DNA of 64,000 nt from Planctomycetota bacterium. Lineage in GTDB: Bacteria; Planctomycetota; Planctomycetia; Pirellulales; UBA7805. Positions 60,001 to 64,000 of the stretch are shown in pieces. The stretch is taken from assembly GCA_003389215.1 (NCBI GenBank), contig QQVP01000022.1, positions 1 through 64,000 of the forward strand, given 5' to 3'. The translations under genes and the position numbers were made by a program. Each line of letters starts with the position of its first letter. The first letter of the stretch is position 1. A model generated the notes under the pieces. It had not been told where the DNA came from. It ran no database searches and saw only the letters and a list, made by a program, of their open reading frames with translations.

Positions 60001-61211
60001 CGGTGGCCTATGCACGTCACTTCCGCGTGACGGGGCGGACCTGTTCGCTGTTGATGCTGGAGAGCGAGGCCGACTACGAGCGTTTCAACATCAAGCCTGA
60101 GGACGACGCCTTTGTGGTGAAGAGCAGTCAGGCTTCGCAGGTCATCGGCGAGGCGCTTCGCGAAGCGGCCGATCTTTTGGCCAACCCGAAGGCGGCGTTC
60201 GTGGCCTGGCTGGCCAAGCTGGAAAAGATGCCCGGCGTGTCGTTCCAGGTCTCGCCGGCGCTGAAGATCGCGATGAACTCGCTCTCGCCAGCGGCCTTCG
60301 AGGTACCCAGCGGCACACTCGAGTGCAAGGAGCGCGGGGCCGACGAAATGCCGGCCGACTTGAAGGAACAGCTTTCGCAGGGCAAGACCGACTACGATCT
60401 GGTACAGCTCGAGTCGCAACGCCGCATGCGAGAGTACGGCGCGGGCGACGCCCTGCGGATGCTTTCCAGCCTGGTGGAGAACAGCCCGGGCGACCTGCCG
60501 CTGATTCGCGACGTGGCCTACTCGGCGATGGAATGGAAGCAGCACGATCAGGCCTATCACCTGCTGCATCGCGTGGCACTGGCCCGACCTTACGAACCGC
60601 AGATGTATCTGGCCATGGCACAGAGCCTGGCCGATGCGGGTCGCAACGATCTGGCGTTGCTCTACTACGAGGTCGCCTCGTCGGGCAATTGGGACGGCCG
60701 CTTCCGCGACTTCAACCACATCGTGCAAGTCGACTACGTCCATTTCCTTCGCGAGGTCGCCGCCGGCAAGCGGCAGGTGGCGATGGCGGAGTTTGCCCGG
60801 GCCCGACTCGATCGGCTCTCAGACCGCGTTCAGCTCGATGAGGCCGACGTGGTGGTGGCCGTGATGTGGAACACCGACGGCACGGACGTCGACCTGCACG
60901 TGACCGAGCCGTCGGGCGAGATCTGCTACTACGGCCATCGCCAGACGGAACAGGGCGCCACGCTGACGCAGGACTGCACCCAGGGCTTTGGGCCGGAACT
61001 GTACGTACTGAAGAAGGCGGCCGCCGGCAAGTACCTGGTGCAGGTGAAATACTTCGCCAGCGACGCCAATCGAGCCAGCACGCGGACCAAGGTCTATGCC
61101 ACGCTCTATCGCGGCTGGGGCACCGAGGACGAGGTGGCCGAGCGTAAGGCGGTCTACCTGACCGTCGGCAAGGGCATGCACGAAGTGGCGACGCTGGGAG
61201 TCGGCAAGTAG
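57036..61211 (+). CDS. giant anti-sigma-like/VIT/vWA membrane protein
   Basis: The 1,391-residue product has an N-terminal anti-sigma-like region (LTAYALGELDEADRAAL, 1-75, without the zinc-finger His/Cys motif), a membrane segment around 102-125, a long acidic low-complexity stretch, a coiled coil (~345-420), a VIT-like domain from about 450 (VDGFRARVLLDYYFYNDRDRQ), a vWA domain from about 705 with MIDAS DTSLS, and a C-terminal domain from about 1270 (VMWNTDGTDVDLHVTEPSGE). It probably senses or assembles something outside the cell and signals to the ECF factor. A strong AAGGAGG supports the ATG at 57036. Confidence 0.85.
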   Translation: MTLDANDPRLTAYALGELDEADRAALAAELAAAPELADVVAEIRQAGEFVQGGLAAEPAPQLTDAQRAAIEAAAESGTPTSSDSDPLPAGLSATGSRPWWSRVSVKACLAIAATLLLLAVAVPAFRSPLEKVARLTDESASMTSGEEGRDSVDLRDLGYIGNAERGGSPSGDERGASPYYLNDDIGSAPEDGWFRDGGDKRTREFGTGLDVVVSSTEGETRDPDVSAIPDEEPLLYEVEVDAAEGFDFGDQQAGGEDAADYASPPSDEPEEAAAEAPRSLRHEIGDGVRWGGWQSVDGRESEQSADGEPPAETETDRASEDTERAQGQSQTQPQTTPPPPEASSPKEAERRMEQRERLRAVVNKLNQQQGEIDEIASRIAQYEMAYRMQASGEDRAKYAEALREQRRLQAQYRELTGESLTWRRSRATPNASRLMIGEQEELPLEGLQANIQVDGFRARVLLDYYFYNDRDRQFEGNFKLRLPNEASLYFFAFGETAYEYKPSVENTDQLVQAAFFNMNEARTAGTAPEEILKLRAGSWNTPKVARIVPKEKAAHAYRETVRRRVDPALVEWSGAGIFAARVFPLAPKKLHRIVVGYDVDLTRVGDKLEYVLDLPQEVPDVVVDINLAATAGSTATVTPRVEPFVSNGRAYYNIERPVGKRIALSVDAAGNTLLRGEDKELETPLFAASLVADLPADKVSSASPEAIFLVDTSLSSNPDKFNVYLKLLEATLTENRDAMNRFGVLFFNIETHWWQDGLAENTPENVAALMDYARTLSLEGATDLGAAVREAARPSWSVVDSAVPGQDGGAAALPTKRDVFLLSDGALNWGQRNLHQLSAKLSHTNSQVGALFAFNTRMTGTAGNVLAHLARETGGSVFTVVQEAEVKKVARAYRQRPWRLEGVELAGGSDLLLAGRPTSIYPGQPLTLVGRGVPADDAEVVLRLRRGEESKALRIGIDQRLASPLAARTYGQVAVGQMESLGEVTEDVSVAYARHFRVTGRTCSLLMLESEADYERFNIKPEDDAFVVKSSQASQVIGEALREAADLLANPKAAFVAWLAKLEKMPGVSFQVSPALKIAMNSLSPAAFEVPSGTLECKERGADEMPADLKEQLSQGKTDYDLVQLESQRRMREYGAGDALRMLSSLVENSPGDLPLIRDVAYSAMEWKQHDQAYHLLHRVALARPYEPQMYLAMAQSLADAGRNDLALLYYEVASSGNWDGRFRDFNHIVQVDYVHFLREVAAGKRQVAMAEFARARLDRLSDRVQLDEADVVVAVMWNTDGTDVDLHVTEPSGEICYYGHRQTEQGATLTQDCTQGFGPELYVLKKAAAGKYLVQVKYFASDANRASTRTKVYATLYRGWGTEDEVAERKAVYLTVGKGMHEVATLGVGK

Positions 61212-61299
61212 AGGGTCGGCAGGTAGACGTCGCGCCCTGGGGTCCGGCGGCGAAAGGGCTCGACGGCGACGAAGCGTCGCGGCGCGATTGCTCGCCCGG

Positions 61300-62676
61300 C
61301 TACTCGCTCGCCACCGGCTTCAGGTCGGTAATGTAGCAGCCGATCGCCTTGGTGGTGACGAGCTCGATGTCGTCGGCGTCGTGGCCTTCGTCTTGCGAGA
61401 CTTCGAGCAGCTTGCCAATCGCCTCTCGCAAGTCGCGCTGCGACGGTGCGGTGCGGGTCTTGCCAAAGTCGACGTACTGGTCGTCGATCCGACCGCGGTA
61501 GACCATCTTCCCGCCGGCCGCGAACAGGGCCGCCTCGGGCGTCACCCGCGCGCCGGTCATCTCAACCAACTTGTGCCCGGGGTCGCGGATCACCTTGCCG
61601 GGCAAGTTGTACTCTCCGAGGTGTTCTTGGATTTGCGCGGCAGTTTCGGCGGGATCGACGTACACGAGATAGAAATTGTCCTGCAGCGTGTCAAAGGCCT
61701 CATAGACGCGGCGAAGCTCCGGGGCGTAGCGGTTCGCGATCGGACAGTCGGTCCGCGTGAACACGAGCAGCGTCATGTCGCCATCGGCCAGCGGATCGAA
61801 GTCGACCAGCCCCAGGTCGGTCACCTCGCGCGCCGCGGCAGCGTCGTCGAGTTGCAGATGTTCTTTGAGGAAGGCCAGCGTCCGCTCCCAGGCCAGTTCC
61901 GCAGCCTCCTTGTCGTAGCCTGGATTCTCGCCCTCGCGGCTGGCGAAGCCGTGGGTCGTGTTGGGGTAGATGTAGATTTCGTGGTCGCCGCTGTGGGTCT
62001 TCAGTTTGGCTTGAAACTCGCGGACGTTGTCGACCTTGATCGCGCGGTCCTCCTCGGCAAAGTGCCCGATGATCTTGGCCCGCATCTGTGCGAGGTCGTC
62101 CTCGGGATTGAAGCGGCCGTAAAAAATGACCGACGCCTTGACGCCGAGATTGTTCTTGGCGATTTGGTAAGACCAGCCGCCGCCAAAGCACCAGCCAATC
62201 GAGGCCAGCCGCTCCGGGTCGACGACGCCCGTGCCCTTGAGATGATCGAGGGCGTCGCGGAGATTCTGCTGGGCTTTCTCCATGTCGTCGCGCACGGCGG
62301 TGGCCAGCTCGCGGGCCCGTTGCGGTTCGGTCGTCGACTCGCCGGCATAGAGATCGACCGCCAAGGCGACATAGCCCAACTCGGCGAAGCGACGGGCCTC
62401 TTGGCGGATGTGGTCGTTGAGCCCCCACCACTCGTGAATCAGGACGATGCCGGGATAGTTGCCGTCTTCGCTCGGTCGGGCAAGATAGCCGGTCGACTCG
62501 ACGTCGCCCCGCTTGCTATAGACGACCTCCGCAGTTTCGATTTTGACTTCGCCCGCGGCAGCGGCCGTCTTTGCCAGCGCGGTGGCCGGCACGGCGTCTT
62601 GCGACTGGCGTACTTCTTGACAACCGGGAACGACGACCGCGCCCAGCAGCAGGCCGGTGATGATTCCGTGCTTCAT
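61300..62676 (-). CDS. dienelactone hydrolase-thioredoxin-like fusion lipoprotein
   Basis: This 458-residue protein begins with a lipoprotein signal (LLLGAVVVPGC). Residues ~50-285 form a dienelactone hydrolase domain: GIVLIHEWWGLNDHIRQEAR, nucleophile Cys in GWCFGGGWSY, an acidic residue in HFAEEDRAI and catalytic His in NTTHGFASR. Residues ~300-440 look like a thioredoxin/redoxin-type domain (LLVFTRTDCPIANRYAPELRR) with a single Cys and no CxxC. The fusion is unusual; a hydrolase tied to a redox or thiol domain at the membrane is inferred. It is a lone gene. Confidence 0.85.
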   Translation of the reverse strand: MKHGIITGLLLGAVVVPGCQEVRQSQDAVPATALAKTAAAAGEVKIETAEVVYSKRGDVESTGYLARPSEDGNYPGIVLIHEWWGLNDHIRQEARRFAELGYVALAVDLYAGESTTEPQRARELATAVRDDMEKAQQNLRDALDHLKGTGVVDPERLASIGWCFGGGWSYQIAKNNLGVKASVIFYGRFNPEDDLAQMRAKIIGHFAEEDRAIKVDNVREFQAKLKTHSGDHEIYIYPNTTHGFASREGENPGYDKEAAELAWERTLAFLKEHLQLDDAAAAREVTDLGLVDFDPLADGDMTLLVFTRTDCPIANRYAPELRRVYEAFDTLQDNFYLVYVDPAETAAQIQEHLGEYNLPGKVIRDPGHKLVEMTGARVTPEAALFAAGGKMVYRGRIDDQYVDFGKTRTAPSQRDLREAIGKLLEVSQDEGHDADDIELVTTKAIGCYITDLKPVASE

Positions 62677-63034
62677 GACTTCAACTCGTGCTTTTTGGGG
62701 AGTGTGGGCTGACCACGGCGCTGTGAGCCGACGCGACGGCCGGGGCCTCCCAAGGTGACGCGTCGGCCGCGAGGGAATTCACGGCCGCGAGCACTTCCAC
62801 CTGTCCACGTATCGATTGTAGCGGAATCGCCGCCAATCGCCGGTCCGTTTCACCACACGATCGGCCGGGACAAACGTGCCCTCCAGGCCCGTCTTAGGTC
62901 ACTTCCGCTCGTTTGCGGATTGGCCGAATCGGGCCTAAAATAGAGGATTCGGGTCGTGCGTGACACGCCTTGCAGGCAACTCTCCTTCTACGCCGCCCGG
63001 CCCCTTCGCAACGGTCCCGGCGGCACATCGAGCG
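62677..63034. other. intergenic region upstream of the carbamoyltransferase gene
   Basis: No gene is supported in these 358 bases. A possible promoter is listed separately. Confidence 0.4.
62913..62946 (+). promoter_or_regulatory. putative promoter of the carbamoyltransferase gene
   Basis: TTGCGG (62913-62918) and TAAAAT (62936-62941) are separated by 17 bases, and the latter sits in CTAAAATAGAGG, matching the recurrent motif. It lies about 93 bases before the ATG at 63035. Confidence 0.45.
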
Positions 63035-64000
63035 ATGACGGCGATTCTCGGCATTTCGGCGTTCTACCACGATTCGGCGGCCGCCCTGGTCGTCGATGGC
63101 GAGATCGTGGCCGCCGCCCAGGAAGAACGCTTCACGCGGAAGAAGCACGACTACAACTTCCCCACGCGGGCGGTCGACTATTGCCTCGAAGAAGCGGGGC
63201 TGACCCCGGCCGATCTCGACCTGGTCGGCTTCTACGACAAGCCGTTCCTGAAGTTCGAGCGGCTGCTGGAAACCTATCTCGCCTACGCCCCGGTCGGACT
63301 CCGTTCGTTTTTCATGGCGATGCCGCTCTGGTTCCGCCAGAAGCTGCACCTGCCGCGGGAGATGTCGCGAGCCCTGGGCAAACAGTACAAGAATCGCTTC
63401 GTCTTTACCGAACATCACGAGTCGCATGCGGCCAGTGCCTTTTTCCCCTCGCCCTTCGAAGAGGCGGCGATCCTCACGCTCGACGGTGTCGGCGAGTGGG
63501 CCACCGCCAGCTATGGCGTGGGGCGCGGCAACCGGATCGAGCTGACGCACGAGCTGCACTTCCCTCACTCGCTCGGGCTGCTCTACTCGGCGTTCACCTA
63601 CTTCACCGGCTTTCGCGTGAACTCGGGCGAGTACAAGTTGATGGGCCTGGCCCCCTACGGCGAGCCGACGTACGTCGATCTGATCTACGACAAGCTGCTG
63701 GACGTCAAGGAAGACGGCTCGTTCCGCATGGACATGTCGTACTTCAACTACGGTCAGGGACTGACGATGACGTCGGCCAAGATGGACCAACTATTCGGCC
63801 GCCCGCCGCGCCGGCCCGAGGCCGACCTGACGCAACAAGACATGGACATCGCCGCCTCGATTCAGGTGGTGACCGAAGAGATCATGCTGCGGTGTGCCCG
63901 CCACGTGCAACAGGAGACGGGCATGAACCGGCTCGTGCTGGCCGGGGGCGTGGCCCTGAATTGTGTGGGCAACGGCCGCATTTTGCGGGAAGGACCGTTT
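63035..64000 (+). CDS. carbamoyltransferase, NodU/CmcH-type (partial, 3' outside window)
   Basis: The frame opens with ATG at 63035 and reaches the window edge after 322 residues; full-length relatives have ~550-620. Signatures are ILGISAFYHDSAAALVVDG, AAQEERFTRKKHD, the active-site region FTEHHESHAASAFFPS, LDGVGEW, SGEYKLMGLAPYGEP and, near the edge, LVLAGGVALNCVGNGRI. It should transfer a carbamoyl group from carbamoyl phosphate to a hydroxyl of a sugar or other metabolite. The acceptor may be a surface glycan, given the neighbouring deoxysugar genes, but that link is inferred. Confidence 0.93.
   Translation, partial: MTAILGISAFYHDSAAALVVDGEIVAAAQEERFTRKKHDYNFPTRAVDYCLEEAGLTPADLDLVGFYDKPFLKFERLLETYLAYAPVGLRSFFMAMPLWFRQKLHLPREMSRALGKQYKNRFVFTEHHESHAASAFFPSPFEEAAILTLDGVGEWATASYGVGRGNRIELTHELHFPHSLGLLYSAFTYFTGFRVNSGEYKLMGLAPYGEPTYVDLIYDKLLDVKEDGSFRMDMSYFNYGQGLTMTSAKMDQLFGRPPRRPEADLTQQDMDIAASIQVVTEEIMLRCARHVQQETGMNRLVLAGGVALNCVGNGRILREGPF

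Overview
This window looks like a chromosomal segment of a planctomycete, most likely of the Pirellulales type. It is GC-rich and carries lineage hallmarks: a DUF1501 protein beside a cytochrome-domain/DUF1549/DUF1553 protein, sulfatases, a PEP-CTERM C-terminus, long TPR proteins, and an ECF sigma factor next to a giant VIT/vWA protein with an anti-sigma-like N-terminus. No phage genes, transposase, CRISPR array or plasmid functions were seen. The one RNA gene found is tRNA-Leu(GAG).

Layout. 0-7.3 kb: the end of a PEP-CTERM protein, ATP-dependent PEP carboxykinase, a lipoprotein phosphodiesterase with a sulfatase-fold partner that lacks the formylglycine cysteine, and 6-phosphofructokinase. 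7.8-13.1 kb: an AttEFGH-like export operon (ATPase, fused double FtsX permease, AttH/CrtC-like lipoprotein) and a LON-domain protein. 13.3-26.6 kb: mixed metabolism (SRPBCC, ferritin-like, renalase-like, the DUF1501/DUF1549 pair, PurU, HTTM protein, arylsulfatase, DUF2071, a deleted DinB remnant, PhyH dioxygenase). 26.6-48.5 kb: a cell-surface glycan region. It holds two TMTC-like membrane/TPR proteins, two fused MFS/spermidine-synthase-like proteins flanking a pair of small membrane plus winged-helix-like proteins, rmlA-rmlB, a FAD oxidoreductase, and a six-gene operon (C-methyltransferase, DegT aminotransferase, RmlC-like epimerase, three SDR epimerases) that probably makes a branched amino-deoxysugar. 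48.9-64 kb: tRNA-Leu, a GAF protein, a 1,548-residue TPR protein, the ECF/VIT-vWA locus, a dienelactone hydrolase-thioredoxin fusion lipoprotein, and the start of a carbamoyltransferase that may decorate the glycan.

The most unusual structure is a family of six copies of a ~100-bp element flanked by TA dinucleotides with imperfect terminal inverted repeats (copies A-F, 7.6 to 48.6 kb). This is consistent with a non-autonomous MITE of the IS630/Tc1-mariner type. One copy lies in frame inside a membrane-enzyme gene, where its net 102 bp would add 34 codons. Two other copies supply the stop codons of neighbouring genes. A second genome-scale signal is a recurrent promoter-like motif, CTAnRATnG(A)GG, close upstream of at least nine genes. 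All functions are inferred by reading the protein sequences; no database search was run.
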